This document shows positions 48,501 to 62,899 of a DNA stretch of 64,000 nucleotides, in pieces. The notes beneath the pieces are model-generated. The model was not told where the DNA came from and ran no database searches. It saw nothing but the letters and a program-made list of their open reading frames with translations. A program made the position numbers and the translations under genes. The DNA comes from Dromaius novaehollandiae. Lineage: Eukaryota; Chordata; Aves; Casuariiformes; Dromaiidae. The stretch covers positions 148,571,517-148,635,516 of the forward strand of contig NC_088099.1 of the NCBI RefSeq assembly GCF_036370855.1, in the 5' to 3' direction. How positions within the stretch are numbered: position 1 is the first letter of the stretch; every line of letters starts with the position of its first letter.

Positions 48501-51500
48501 AGAGGATTACTTGACTGATTCTCAGCTCCGATGCTGTGCCAGAATCTACCTGGAATCTACCGGGCTGTGACACAAGGCATCTTCTGTCATTGTAGGCAAA
48601 TAAAATGATGCTTCTAAGATAGAAAGGAGCAGATGTTTGCTCTGCTGGTAGTCCGTGGTGGCCAGCTTTAGGTCAGCTCTCTGAAAGCAGGACAGCAGTA
48701 TAAGCAAAATGCTCTGTCTAAGAAATACACTGTGCCCCTCAGAGGACCTCAGCAGAAGAACGACACTGCTTTAATGGCAAAGTTACATACAGCCAGGTAG
48801 GAACATGGTGTGAAGAACTGTCAGCGCCCATCAGCCGAGCCTAATCATATGTTAAATAAGAAATATGGTCTAACTGACGGACGCGTTGTTGCACAATCTG
48901 CCTGTGATCAGAAACAGGAACGGGACTGGAGCTGCGCAAATGTCAATAGCTGAAAATGCTATTAGTACAAATACTTTCAGATTTTAGTCCACAAGTCTTA
49001 CACAAGTAACACTGTTAGTAAGTTCATACCGACAGAAAAGTCATTAAACTAAAGGCAGTAAGAGGCGCAACATAGCCGTCTGTTATACAAGTATTGCTAA
49101 TAATTCATTTTAGGATGGGAAATGGCCAACTTTGAGGTCTGGGCGGTATTCCATTGCAGGCCACTTTTCCGTTGTAGCTGCAAGAGGTTTCCACTTAGAT
49201 CTCAGCACTAGTTTAATGTTTCTTTCATGAGATGCCACATTTTGCCATGACAGCTCAAACAAAGGCTACTTGCAAAAACCAAAACCCTCATCGCCAAAAC
49301 GCCGGGGGAATTCACCTGTTGTGACTCGGTTACCTGGGAGAGCGCGGGGCAGCTGGCGTGTGGCAGAGGTGCACTTCAGGGAGCGAGGAGGAATTCTCCT
49401 GTTTGTTATTAATTGCTTCAACGCATGTCAGTCGAGAAAGAGCTAGTGTGTAAGCAGATTTTAGATCATCAGTGAATTGCTATGTATTGGGAGAGCTAAA
49501 TTTGGTCCTATTACCTTACCCGAACCAGTTAGTTTGTGTGTCACAGTTTAAAGATATAACTGATGATAAAAAAGGTGCAGAGTAAAACCAGCTATTTTAT
49601 AGACCAAACGATGAAAATTTAAATTTTCGGTACATATTAAATTACTAGACTGTTCAACTTGTGGATGTCAGAACGTAATGCTGAAATATTAAGTGGCAAA
49701 CATATTGATACTTTGTTAGCTTCTTACTCTTTTTCAAAGAGTATTATAATGAAATCTTTGTTTAGTATTGTCAGAATTTTAATACAAAATTTACCAAAAG
49801 AAGTCATTTTACATAGACATCATATATTTACAGTTAAACTTTCCATTACTCTAATAAATTGATATGATCTCTTCATTGCAGATGTCACTTTGGACACAGG
49901 AGCTTGGAATTTGAAGTCGCTGTTTTATCAGTTTGGTTGCCAGGTGAGCATATTTCAGATTACAAATGAACTCAGTTTGCACTTCATTCTCGAGAAGGAA
50001 AGCTGTTCCCCAAATAACTCCTTAATGTGATTACAGGAACAGAGAATGAAAAACATGAGCAGCAAATCCCACAGGTAGTTTTACAATAAAAACCTCTCAC
50101 ATTTGCCAGAGGCCGCATCTGATGCCTGCAGATTGGCCCATGAATCAGCTAATCATAATTCCTTTTTTCTTAAAAAAAAGAAACTTCCAGAAAATGACTC
50201 TGACCATTCTGCGCCCTTAAAGATGGTGAAATAAAATCATGAGTTGATTCGATGCTGTATTCCTTAGGCCAGCAGAGATCCTTCTGAATCCGGTCGTATT
50301 TTTGTCTGATAGGGACGACCTAGGGACACCGATACAGGCTACCTGGGGACCCCAGAACTGAGACCAAGTCCCCAGAGGTTTAAAGCAGAAGGAGCCTGTC
50401 TTTAGCAAAGCTTGTCTGATGCTTTGTAATGACAATATAGAATTGCTTCATGCTTTAACTTTCCAGAGAAGCATAGGATCTCCAAAGAAATGAGATTTCT
50501 TGAGTTTCTTTGGAAGATTCTGGAATGTACAGAACAAAAGTTATTCAGTATTAAAAAGAAAGGGATTGAGGATGGAGTTTTCAGAGGCACCCGAATGACA
50601 TTTCTCCTGCCCTGAGCCCTTCTTTGCTCACGTGTGTCTGCGGACACCACATGGAGCCTGCAATGTCGTAGGTGCTTTGTTGTGGCATTGTGTAATTTTG
50701 TGAGCAAACGAACTGTGGGTATGCATATTCACACGGTACATCACTCCAAAAGAGTCCGGTGGAAACACTTTACAAAGGGCCCAAATCGCAATTTACGGAA
50801 GATGTATCAGTAGAGAAATAGGCCACGAAGCAAGACATGGCAGTGTTATTTTAAGAAAGTAGGAGTGTTCCTGTAAAGTGCTAATATCTTTAGCTACTGT
50901 TGATCCTCCTGAGGAAGTGCTGAGTGGTTTGTGTTAACCGACCAGCGTAGCTAGCTCGGTACTCTGTGGGGATACCTGCGAGCTGCTAATAGGCAGTGAA
51001 AGAATGATGGTACCTGCATTAGGCTTTCAACAGGTTCTCCCTCAATGATTATCCATTCTCTGGGGAAATACAACCTGGGCTCAGTAGCCATGGAAATAGG
51101 TAAGTCTGAGGCAAGACTAGGGCTAAAGTTTGTGTTTTTATACCAACAAAAATACTTAAAGATCTCAAATCCCCAAAGGTGGGTTCTGGGGGGACTCTCA
51201 GTGTACAGTTTTGGAGTGAGGTAGGCATTTCAAGTGCTTGTAGGTGGTGGAATTAGACTTGTGGCATCAAAGCTGAAGTATTCTATACACTTTTCATGTT
51301 GTGCTTTTTACAGGAGGACTGGAATGTTGAAAAAAGTAGATGAGATGCTAAATAGTTAGCAAGCATGGGTGTGGTTGTGTGTGTAAAGACTTTGAAATAT
51401 AAATGAGAAATGGAAAAAGCTTCTTACTGTTCAAGGTAATATATGAAAGGGAACAAGATCAAAGACAAGGGTTATTGTACCTGAAACAGAGGGGGGGAAA

Positions 51501-53224
51501 TTCTACAGGGGAGTTGGTGGGAATTATTTTGCAAAGGAAAACTAATGTACAAAACATGTTGTGAGCTTTCTCACTGATGGGTTCTGTGCTGTGTCAGGAC
51601 ATGCCCCCTCCCTACGGCTCACGCTGTGTTGGGAGCTTAGAGTTGATGTCTCAAATACAGGGAGAGAATGAAGTATTCTTTCAAATGCAATAGGTAATGC
51701 ACATTCCCAAAGTCTTTGTTTTAAGCTCCATGCTTTTACGGAGTTTAGCATTGAAGCAGGCATACCTGATCCATTAGACTAATCCTCTTTTATAACAGTG
51801 ACAGCTCTGCAAAATTGCTTCTCTCTTTGCTATTCAGTACAACTGCACCTAACACAGAAGATGACGCTTGACACAAATAGGCCCTTCTGCTGGAATGCAG
51901 ATGTCTGGTTTTTATGAATCTCTTTCGAAGTAAGCTGAAGAATGAATGTGTGAATAAAGCTCTGATGGATCCAAGTTGAATGTTTGAAAATATGTGTGAA
52001 TATCACATCATCTCTCTCTCTAAAGTGGCAGCCTTTTTAGGGAAGTATATTCTTGGGGAACAGGTCTCTGTTACTCATCAAAAGCAATACAGTAGTCAAT
52101 GAAAGCAGTTTGGTGCGACAGTGTTTGCTTTAACTTTAGCAGATCAGGTATTTAATAAAGCAAACTAATCGGAATATGTGAAGCAGCTATCAGGTCCAAA
52201 AGCTACTGGGGTTTATAACTTCCACTGAAGCATCCCAGTGTAGATGAGATGAAATCTTAACCTCTTATAGCACAAATTATGTGAAACCCGTGGTTAAAAC
52301 TCAACTTTCTTAAATTCATGTTCTTGATCTATAATTAGTAAAGCTCTTTTTTTCCCTCTTTTTGTTTTGCTGTCTGGTCTTGGATGGAGGTTCCAACGCT
52401 GCCACAGAAGCCCTCTTCCTCTCTTGCTGATCAGACCACGTGACATTCCCCTCCATCTCCTTCACTGAGGTCTTTTGATCTACTTCAGGTTCCTCAGATG
52501 CACTAGCTTTTGTCTCTTTTGACTTCTAGTCAAAATATTTGCGTGTCTTTTCTTTTCTTCCTATTCCCTTCCCCCACTGTGTATATTTTATGCGACTACT
52601 CCTGACAGGCTGCTTCTTTTGGCTTATTTTGTTTATGTTCTTTTTCACTTTAGACTTGTATTTTTCCTTATTTTTTTTGGCAGATGATTTCCTTCTCTTG
52701 TTACAGCTGGGTTTTCTCTCTCTTCTGTTTCTCCTCAAAAAGACATTCCTGCCAGATATTAGCCTTCAAAAGCAGAAGTAAAAAAAAAAAACCCCTGGGC
52801 GCCAAAGTATTCAATCTTTTATTCTCTGTGTTTGGTTAAGCATAATATTCAATTTAATTCAACATTATAATGAGCTTTCCACAACTAATTCCAACTTAAT
52901 TCAAGAGGTTTTTTGACATCCAGATGTCATTGGTTGAATATATTTCTCTGTTCTTACCTTCCTCTGGTTCTGAATTTAATTATTTTAAATTCCGTTGTTT
53001 GTGTATGTCTTTTGAAACCACAACTCCCCCTGCCCGTGCCCCCCACCCTGTCCCCCCACCCCTCCAAGATTTGTCCGAATGAAGGCTCTAGAGGTCAAAG
53101 TACTATTTGGAGGGCTCTCTCATTCTGTCTCTGAGCCATCTGTCTGAAAAAGCCCCCAGCACTTGGTTTCTTCTAACTTTGTGTATCACTTATGGAAAGA
53201 AAAAAAAAATTAAAGTACCTGCTG

Positions 53225-53985
53225 ATTGACTGGGTCATAGGAAGAATATGACGATGATGCTGTAGTTATGACAGCCTAAAGACATAGTCCAGACAAAGTT
53301 TGTTCGTAGATGTAATATCTTTTATTAGACCAACTGTTGTCACTGGAAAAATTAGACAAGGTTTTGGGTATGCAAGTCCTTCCTCAGGCCTGAAATAGAA
53401 GCAGCAGTCTTCAAAGCTATATGTAAGTTGAGAAGAGTGTCTTGTAGTGATTACACTAGCTATGTCTCTGATCATCTCAAAGAAAGAGCAGCTGATATCC
53501 TGGAAGGACAGAGGTATTAGAGGGGGGAACAGAAAGAGGAAAGGGAGCCTGAGGAACAGAGAGGTCAGGGAGGGAAGGGAGAGTTTAATCGGAAAAAACC
53601 CACTGTCTCTGAGCTGATGGGTTTTGGTATCCAGCAGATTTGTGGATGCACCCAAGGTTTTCTTTGGAAAGAAGTACTGCAGGATTCCTTGAGGCTCAGG
53701 ACTAAGACATCAGACCGAGGGTGGTTATTTTCAAAGAAGAGTTCCCTCAGTGATAACCGGATTCTTCTGTCCTTCACAGACGGTACGAGCTGGCTCTTTC
53801 TGGTGCACAGTGTTGCTGCCCTGAGAGCACTTGGTGCACTCGATGAAATGTGTTGCATTCCCATAAGTACCGGTGGAGGATCCGGGGATGCTGACGATTC
53901 TATTTTAAGTTGTATTTATTGTGCTGGTAGTCGAGAGATGTTGGTTACGTTTTGTACTCAGGCAGGACCTAAATGCATTTAGTTT
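53225..53985 (-). mobile_element. Old interspersed repeat, minus orientation, family uncertain
   Basis: On the minus strand this segment carries CCTGAGGAAGGACTTGCATA, then GTTGGTCTAATAAAAGATAT and a further CTGTCATAACTACAGCATC. That order (a 'CTGARGAAGG..TTGTCT' part, 'TTGGTCYAATAAAAGATATTA', and a 'GRCACGGCTACAAC'-like end) resembles a repeat 3' end I recall from amniote genomes, especially turtles and crocodilians. Two overlapping minus-strand open frames (53565-53864 and 53266-53655) cover most of it, with segments such as DRRIRLSLRELFFENNHPRS and AYPKPCLIFPVTTVGLIKD, consistent with a once-coding or constrained element body. Exact family and boundaries need a repeat library. Confidence 0.5.
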
Positions 53986-55819
53986 ACTTTTGGCCACAGG
54001 CAGCTTGCTTCTGATAATGAGCTTAGTGACTGCGGGGCCTGTGTAGTGAGAAGAATGGCTCTGGAGAGCATTATTTCAGCATAGGATTGTCTTCTAATAA
54101 ATCATTAGCTTTCAACGATTGCTTGTACGCAGGTTCCAATATGTGAAATTGTGAGTGAGAAGAAACTGTAAGAGTCTGAGGATATTCTGCTACTGCTGCA
54201 CTCTTTCAAAGCTGTGTGCCCGACAGTTCATCTTGTTTTCCTAACTGTAGCAGTCAGTCCGACGGAATATATTATTGGTGCCTATGAACAAATAGAATAT
54301 ACCCTTGCTTTTTAAAAAATAGGCCCTACTGGCAAGAGTAGAGGATAAGTTATGCCAGCATATGCCTTTTTAGCAGCTGTTGTGAACAATTCCCATGCTC
54401 AGGGTGGTTAGGAGATGCACAATGCTGCGTGTGCACAGACACTCACAGAATCACCGATGCTGGAAGCTTGTCCAGTCCATCTTCGTAGCTGGTGTATTTT
54501 CCTTGCTTTGCATACTAAATTTGTATATTCTGGTACATTTTGGCACAGGATGTATCACCCCAAATCAGTGCACCTTGTTCATTGTGCTGCTTTCCATGCC
54601 CTGCCCATTCCTCCTGACGTAGCATACTGGTCTGACTGGAAAATGGAAGCCACGGCCTCCACGGGTCTGCCCGGGATGGAAACTCCTGGTGCAGCTCTGA
54701 AAAGCATTAACTTTTGTTTTCGCATTCTGTCCATCTTTCAAATGCGATCAGCAATGTTGAATACTTCAGCATTGCTGTTGCTATTAAATGGTTAAGCCTA
54801 GAAATATAAATACTGCTAGCAAATATAAATGCTGCATGCACTGTTGCCAGCTCTTAAAATTTTATCACAGAGTCACAGCTTTATTTTTAAAGAGGCATCT
54901 TTAAACATGTATCTGAGGCAGAATCTTAGATACAATAAAAATCCTTGGAGACAAAAATGTCCAAGTAGGACCTATTGGTTCAGCAAAATAAAACTAATAG
55001 TAAAGAATGCAGATCTTATCATTTTAATTCAGTCTAGTGGATTTGGGAAGCTTGACTCATAATTCTGCAGTGTTTGGGGACGACAGTGCTTTATAAGGGA
55101 ACTTTCCTAAAGCTGCAGTATTCCATAGCAGAGCACGAGCAAAAAGAGCTAACAGTTATTTCACAAATGGCAGGGAAACTGGCCTTACCCTGCAACATGA
55201 CAGAAGGAACTAGGAATTTCCAGGTTGTGCATAAGTTTGGGCAGCACGTCTTCTGAGGGTTGTTTGGTTGAAAAATTCAAGTGCTAAGGAGGGGTGAAGG
55301 TGGGGTAGGCCATGGATTTGGGAAGGTGGAGAAATAACTTCTCCTCAGGGAAAAAAAAAAACAAAAGGAAAAAGAAAAAAAATCATAGCATGGGGAGTTG
55401 TAGCAGTTCCTAATGTTAAGTATTTCCTGGCCTTGAAACTGTATCGCTCTCTGCTTCTCACCAGAATCTCAGCAAATCAATTCAGACTGTGGAACTTTCT
55501 TGTCTGGGCCTGGGACAACATGTTCTCCAAAATGTCTTTCCTTTCTTCCTTCTCACGATAACATGAGAAACATGAAAAAGCCTGAGGAACTTAATACTGA
55601 CTCCGGAGTGGGCAAGTGTGCTCTTTTCTCTGCATTTAGTCAGAGCTCATCTAAGAATAAAAATTTTCAGTCTGGCCCAGCCCAGAGTTATTCCGTTCCT
55701 TCCAAGTGGAGATACATGTTAGAGAAAACCCTTTGTAAAGACACTGAGGTGTATTTAATGCAGCATATAATGTGAGATGAATTCATAGTGCTCTTTGGAA
55801 GAGAAAAACAGTCTCTGGA

Positions 55820-56240
55820 GATAAGCGGCCCCTGAGCTTGTAGGTGCAGAAGCTCTCGCGGAGGAAGCAGCACAGAGTCTGTGCTTCCCCACAGACAGGT
55901 CCCGGGCTCCCGCTGCGGGGACCTCTGGGGACATCAGCCAAATAGCGGGGCCGCACCAGGCGTCCCAGGGCGCTTGGGGTCCCCGGGCTCGTGGGATTCC
56001 CCGGGTGCGTGGGCTTCCCCACGCCGCACGGTTGCACCCGGTCCCCGTGGCCACGCAGCTCGAGCCCGCCCAGGAGGCTGCGGGGACGCGCGGCTCGCCT
56101 GCGCAGCCGCCAAAAAGCACCTCGGCAGCGTATACCTGCCTCGGCCAGCACCGTGCCCAAAGCCTTGGTGACGGCCGTCCCCGGAAGAGCGCAGGGCTAC
56201 CTCTGCCCGTGCTTTGGCTGGGCCTGCAGGAGTCATTTCC
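55820..56240. promoter_or_regulatory. Small CpG-rich patch, possible orphan CpG island
   Basis: About 400 bp with roughly 40 CpG dinucleotides by eye in otherwise AT-rich, CpG-poor surroundings. Overlapping GC-driven ORFs occupy both strands (55755-56258 minus, 55991-56428 plus), and none has a recognisable domain. It could be a promoter of an unannotated transcript, an enhancer-associated orphan island, or a GC-rich repeat. Confidence 0.55.
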
Positions 56241-57011
56241 ATTGCAGGCTGTACGCACAAGCTTTATCTCGTGCAGACACAGTAAAGTGGCTGGTGTGGC
56301 TACAGCAGTCAGAGATCCAAACTGGCAGCCCTGACCGATGCAGCCGCCTTGACGGTTATCGTCTGTGGTATACAGATATACAGAAAATGTTCAGCAGTGA
56401 AAAGAAAACAGAATATAGGCATTTTTAATGCTACCATACAGCTTTTTACAGTTAATTTCGGCGCTTAGAAATGTTGAACTACTACATAAATGGATACTAG
56501 CATCTAACTAAGGAAACCCTTCCTCTCATTCTTTTGCAAATGAATCATATAATGCATAAATGAAAATTATACTGCATCACTTAGCTTAGTGACAAAGTCC
56601 ATATTCTATTCATTCAGGGCTTTTTTCCCCCTTCCTGACTGGTATTTCTCTTTTGGCTTGGCAAGTCATGATTCTGAGTATGTCTGAGCTATTGTATCTT
56701 GCCTGAGATTGGAGAAAGGTTTAATTTCAGATGTCCCATGTAGAGTTATAAAGTATTTGAATTTGTAATCTGTAAAAGAGCTTTTGCTCCATGTTTAAAA
56801 AAAAAAACAACCAAAACCAGATGCTATGTAGTTTTGTTATTAGCTGAGTTCTATACAGTTCTGCTCGGGTAAAGCAACAGCTAACAAGCTATTTACTGTA
56901 AACATGTAATTTACACTAGCACTTTCCCTTTATCAAAAGGGGAAATTGGTTGTAATGATTAATTAGAAAATGACGTATTAGTCAAGAGTGTTAAAAAGAG
57001 ATGTCATGCAA

Positions 57012-57075
57012 TGTATAAATATATAAAAATATATAATAGAAATATATTTTTAAAATATATAAATATTTATATACC
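57012..57075. repeat. AT-rich simple sequence (TATAAATATATA-type)
   Basis: About 64 nt of nearly pure A and T with repeated ATATAAATAT motifs. Confidence 0.85.
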
Positions 57076-60000
57076 ATATGAACATTTTTTTTAAATGTGG
57101 AGCCTTCTTCACTATGTTGTTTTTCAAGTCTGCAACTGTGGACTGCACATATTCAAGGATGGCTTGGAGAGGCAGAAAAACTGCCAAACATCCTTGGTGA
57201 CCAAATGAGAGGATCAGGTTTTCACTTTAGAAACAAAATCATCAACTAGTTTTAGACCCGGTTTAAACTTTGCTCAAGAAGCGATGGGGAGGAAGAAGGT
57301 GGCATAAGCTCTAATACACCTTGTAAGTAGACACATTCAGCTGATTTAATGGAGATCAGCTGCTTCAGTCGGCATGTAATTTGTTCTGTTTGCTATAGCA
57401 AACCCTTTTTTTACAGTCCTTAGACCTGTAGTGAGTGCTTAAAAATAGATATAACAAAAGTATACTTGGAGTTACAAGTCCAACAGCAAAAATGGTCTGA
57501 GCTTAAGGCACTAATAAAAACTGCTTTGAAAACAATTGGCTGGAAAAAGAAAGGAGGTCGGGGGTAGCTTTAAGCCCAGAAGGAGCCTTTTTATTACAAG
57601 AATTGCCATTAAAAGATTATTTTATCCCTTTCCCAGCTCTCACTTGCAAACAGTGGAGTCTCAGAGAGAAATTTTGAAAACCAGCTTATCTAACTTCATT
57701 GAATAAATGCTTATTTTTCCAAAATAAGAATCTTAACACTCAGTATGCTTAGCTCAGAAAAATCTTGTTAGAAGCAGAAATCCTAAAAAGACAGGCACTG
57801 CAGAAATAGAGCGTGAATTGACAACCTAAAGAAAAAAAGTGTGTTAAGACCTTGAAAGGCATGTTTAGCCAAGGGAAAATTTGTCTGATCAGTGCAGTTT
57901 AGGGATAGCTGGAGTAATACTTGGCTTATAACAGTACCCATGTTACATCTATACACCTCAAATGTGCAGTCTGCTTTTTTAATCAAGCAAGTCTGTATTG
58001 CCTGCACGAAACAGTACTTTTGCTAGATACCTGAATTATGGGTTTCTAAAAGAGCTTTTATGACTTGTGTGTGTGCAGCTTTAAATCTGTTGCAACATAA
58101 AGTCTTCCGGATTCTTACCCAGTAACCTCATTTACGCTCACAAATTGTTCAGGAGGAGGAATGTCAGGGTTTGAATAAATAAAACTAACACCTTTTTCTC
58201 TGTCGCCTTATTTTTCAAATGCTAGTAAATTCGCTTCTGCATTTCTGACAAGTATGAAATTCCTATCTTCCATTACAATATGGAAAAGAAAGTGACACGG
58301 ATTAAGTCATTTGTCAAGGACACACCAGAAGACGGTGAGATAGCTCAAATAGCTATTTTCTGCTGCTGAGTCCCTGCGCTTTAACCCCAGGATCATACAA
58401 ATGAACACGGACAGAAGCCTGACCTGAAAATAGCAGATTTCCAGTTAAGATCACTAATGAGGATTTTAATTAGTTGAGTAAGCCAGAGTCAATACAATCA
58501 GTAAACCAAACTCCATGACCTAGCAGCCTACTTCTTTCTGAAGGAAGCTGTATTCTAGACGTACGGATATCAGGCCTTTCTCAGCCTTTTTTTACCATTT
58601 ATTAGCACAAGTCTTGCTTCATTAATGTCTCCTTAATTCATTTTAAATAATGTTGCCCCTTTGAGGGTATAGAACATTTCCGAGTGCTCTCGTCTGGACT
58701 AGTGCAGCCATCCAGGGCTGGAAGGGTGACGCGGTGCCAGCTCCCGCGTGTTTGCTAGCCCAGGGTCTCCATGCTTTGCTCTACCTTAGCAGCTGAGTTT
58801 TTTCTAGCCAGCCCTCTCCGGTGCACCAGCATTTGCCTTTCCTCCTGTCCCGGCAGTTAACTCCCCGGTGCTGCACAGGGACCTTTCGGCACTTTGCCGG
58901 TGCTTCTCCCTAGAATCATGCAACTCTTCTGTTCCCAGAACCTGGCTGCCGCTTCGGTAGCAACAACTAAAATAAACTTTTCAGCAGACCTCACACCCCA
59001 GTCTCTGATTTGTATTATTTTAGCACGTTATCCATTGTGAAAGGCTTGGCAGTGGCTATACTACTACAGCTTATATTTATCTAGATGATCTAGACATATT
59101 TTGTGACGCAACAGAGTTTCTCTATCCTTCTTAAAGAGCATAATCACCAGGGGCGGCAGTGTACTCAGCATACTCAGCGTATTCAGGAGTGATTTCCTAG
59201 TTCCATGCTGTGAAGTCACGGTTATGACAACAATCAAGGATGCTTTCTAGCCGAAAGTTTATGAATGTATAATAAAACAGGGAATTTTTACACTTACAAA
59301 TAGCTTTGCTTGAGTCTGTGTGTTGCAACCAACAGTCTTGCAACAATCACGAGTGAGCACAAGTGCAATACGTTGCGCAAACACTGCACGGGCGACGTCC
59401 GTATCCCAGAGAGCTTACCAACGAGATGGGTGAAAGGGAGGAAGAAGGCTGTGATATGCTAGCAGAGAGACCAGCGTGATAGCTGGCAATCATCGGGACA
59501 GCAGCAAGGAAGAATGAGCAAAACAGGAAGGGAATAGAAGGAAAACCAAGCTAGGAAGTTTCCCTAGAAGCTGCATAAGAAGGGAGAGGAACAGCTGGGG
59601 AGAAGAGGAAGTAGGGAAGGGATAGACCAGTACCACTTTGCTGGGTCCTCCTGCACTGGTTGCAAGACGTTGATGTTATGATTCCTCTGAGAAAGCTACG
59701 CTAGCCTGGGAATACCCTGTATCAGGTGTTCGTAGGACAGATCTACAGTGGAGAGGGGCCAGGTAAATCCCTTGTAATGAATTAGCTAGTGACAGCAGCA
59801 AGAGTTATTTCACCGTTAGGATTAACTGCCTTTCTTCATAGCAGTATGTGGGAAAAGACCCATATGAACTGAGTCTGCGCAGGGGGAGACTAAGAGTGTA
59901 CTGTTGCTGGAAATGATGTATTCGTCCGGGCTGTGAACTCAGCACTGGCCCAAATGTAGACTCAGTTCCTTTGGCAAGTCTGCGCTTCCTAAGAGATCCC

Positions 60001-62899
60001 TTAGGAAGCAAATAAAATACACACAGAAAAGCACAGGGAGAAGTGGTCAGTTTTAGGGAATTACGCTGGCACAGCTAACACCACCGGCTCCTTTTTCTCT
60101 TCTTGCTAATCACCTCATCACTGTGCAAGAAAGGAGTTTAGACTAGTTTTAGTGAGTGAAACCTGGCAATACTGCAAACTGTTTTTCTTTGCTTCACTCC
60201 CTTTCCTAGGGAGATGGGCAGAATCACTGATACTGGCGGGTTTGGAGAACAGGTTCTCTTTCAGGGAAAGGTTTGCTCCCACCATGGAAATAGACTCCTT
60301 GAATGCAGTGGGCATCCCCTTCAGCCCTGTTTTCAATGATGCCAGGCATGATTTCTACCCACTATAAAACCCATCAGTGATGCTTTGGTTCTTGAAGCGG
60401 GAAGAAGCTACAAATCAATGCAGTTACATTCTACTAATGACAAACTCATATCAGTTATTTACACACATTTGAAAGCAGATTTTGCTTAAAAAGTTATTTT
60501 ATTCCACAGTCTCTAAGCATACCTCGTTCCTTATTAGCTGCACATTTCTCTGTGCGACTGATGCATGTTTATTATGGACTAAGAGGGTTCATCTGTGGCT
60601 AATGGTTCTAGCTTAAATTCTCACCTTGCATTTATCTAAATCATGTAGGAAAACACTCAGGTTATGATCCTACAAGTTGCTGTTGCCCCTGTGACACCTC
60701 CCAGGCCTGAGAAGGCAGAGCATCACTGTCAGATTAGGTCCGATAAAGAAAGATTGGAATTAATCAGAGCAAAATGCCTACTGACTAAAGCTTTATTGAC
60801 TCAGTAAATGTAGGTACAGACACTAAGTCAATAACCTTTTAAAACCTCTAAGTTATCTTCTAGGTGTTATTGGGAATAAAATGTTAAATACACAAGACTT
60901 AAAAAGTAAAAAGCATTGCAAATTGCTTACTAATATCTTGGTTATATGGACCACTAAGCGGCAATAGAGCAGTGCCAGTTTATATTAACCTGTTGTCTTG
61001 TTCCATTTATAGCAGATGAGGATGCAGTGTGCCGGTAGTTAAAAAATACCCCATCTCCAAATAATTTCCTAGCTCAGTATCATTTCTTCTACCCTCTTGC
61101 CTGAGTTCAGAGCGACTGAAAGAAAAAAATCTTAAATCCTCACCAATTAAACTTTGACCAAGTTCTGGGAAGATTACTAGATTATCTGTCACGTCCAAAA
61201 CTTTCTGCAGTAACATCATTTTTCTGCAGAAGAAGTGGCACATTTCAATGACGTTTGCAAAGCAACCTTGCAGGATCAAGAAGCTTGCATACATATCCAG
61301 AATTTACACACGTTCCTGGACAGAACCCACAAACTTTTCAAGCCTATTTTGTCTGTTCTGGAGTCTCCTTTCACTTCCCTATTCACCCCTTCCTCCTTAG
61401 AGCAAGCTCAGATCAACTGGTTTTGAATTATATCTGCACTGAGGGATGTTCTTACCAAATCATCAGGCCTTAAATAGCTCTCTGCATGATACGGAAAGCT
61501 GCAAGGAAGTTAAGTTTCTTGCAAGGAAGTTTCCTTACGAGAAAAGCTGTAACTTCATTGCTAATCTTTTCAGTGAAGACGACTAGATTTATTAATGCAG
61601 TGGCAACTCCTAAAAATATCTGTGTCTAAAGACAGCAGGTTAACTTTTCAGCTAGAATAACTCATTTTGGCTCCACAAACACTGGACTGATTTCTCTCAG
61701 CTTGCCCCGTGACTTTTGCTCCACTTCCTATATGCCAAAAAGTACTGGTTTTATTTCAAACTGTGGTCTAATTCTTATTACACTCACCCAGATATCAATC
61801 AATAGATTCTTTTTTTAAAAGTTAAAGACATTATATGAAAGTAATACTCATTTGGAATAGAAACATCATTCTTCAGGCTGCCTTTTAGGACTGTGGAGCC
61901 CATTTATTCCTAAAGTAGAACTGCCTTAGCTTCCCTGATTTTAAGAGTGATAATGAAAACTAAAAGGAAGTTAGCAGGTACCAGTGATAATGACCAGTCT
62001 GCATGGGTGCCAAACCTGCAATTATAATTTACAGGTTAAATGCTCACACCGCAGAAAATCTGGGAACATAATAAAAAAAGCTGTTCAAGCTTAATTAGGA
62101 CATGTCATTACAGAAATTTTGAGGGGAGGGAGGAAGGGAAGGAGGCAGCAGTGAAAAGAAATTGCTGCCCTTAATATCATTGTATAAAATAAAATCAGTC
62201 TCCAGTGAATCTAACCATGGCAGTGAAATAGTTAGAAGGAAAGATTAGAAAAAAGTAGTGAAGGAAAACATTCAAAAGACAAAGTAAGCTCTTGGTATAC
62301 TGAAGGAAGAAATCAAGGGAATATGGCTTTCTTAAATCTTTGTGTATTTTCTGCTAGCACGTTGTTGCAGAAAGGTCGATGCTGTCCTCGCGTGCCCATT
62401 GCCCTTATTTCGTTCTTGGTTTCACATCAGCTCACTCATCGCTGGCTCTCTGAGCGCTTCTGTGGTGATGTCTTAAAAGACTTTAATGAAGGAGGTGAAG
62501 GACGGCACTGAGAAGACCTGGTCAGGAGCGACCCAGCAGCCAGGGCTGGGAACTGCAGAACAATTACGGCCACGTGCTGATTGCCCTCCTTCCTGACTTT
62601 CAAAATTAATGTAAATGTTAAAATCCTGCAATTTTATTTCTTATAATTTAGTTCTCATTTAAACTATTTCATGATTTTTTAGTTAAATCTTTGGATTCAA
62701 TGACAATCTCTCCTTTCAAAACCAAAAACCATCGAATGACAGAACAAAACCACCCTAACAGCCCCCCTTTCTGTGCCTCCTTGCTGCAGAGGAAAGTCTG
62801 CAATGTGGCTGCAGCGTGAACGGAGAGGCCTGGCAGATAGCGCGCTGCACGCCAGTATTCGGGATGTCACGATTTCCTTGAGGTTTACTGCTCCGGGAG

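Larger units (their letters stand above)
34961..53224. other. Intergenic region upstream of OSGIN2, left part
   Basis: About 18 kb without a recognisable gene. It holds the CR1 fragment and the 92-bp duplication listed separately, a T24 tract, a CTC microsatellite, and many short unrecognised ORFs (for example 41461-41661, 43803-44060, 44336-44704, 44833-45297). I saw no splice-bounded conserved coding sequence and no tRNA or other structured RNA that I could support. Confidence 0.6.

Noticed and set aside
54440..54480. Possible CR1 3' tail in minus orientation (CACAGAATCACCGATGCTGG)
   Set aside because: Only about 40 nt resemble CR1, and the following sequence does not continue the element.
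55755..56258. 167-codon minus-strand ORF in the 55.8-kb CpG patch
   Set aside because: Same reason: competing open frames and no conserved motif.
62697..62760. LTR-like start motif on the minus strand (GGTTTTGTTCTGTCATTCG)
   Set aside because: It faintly recalls avian LTR starts, but no matching second LTR, primer-binding site or internal region was seen.
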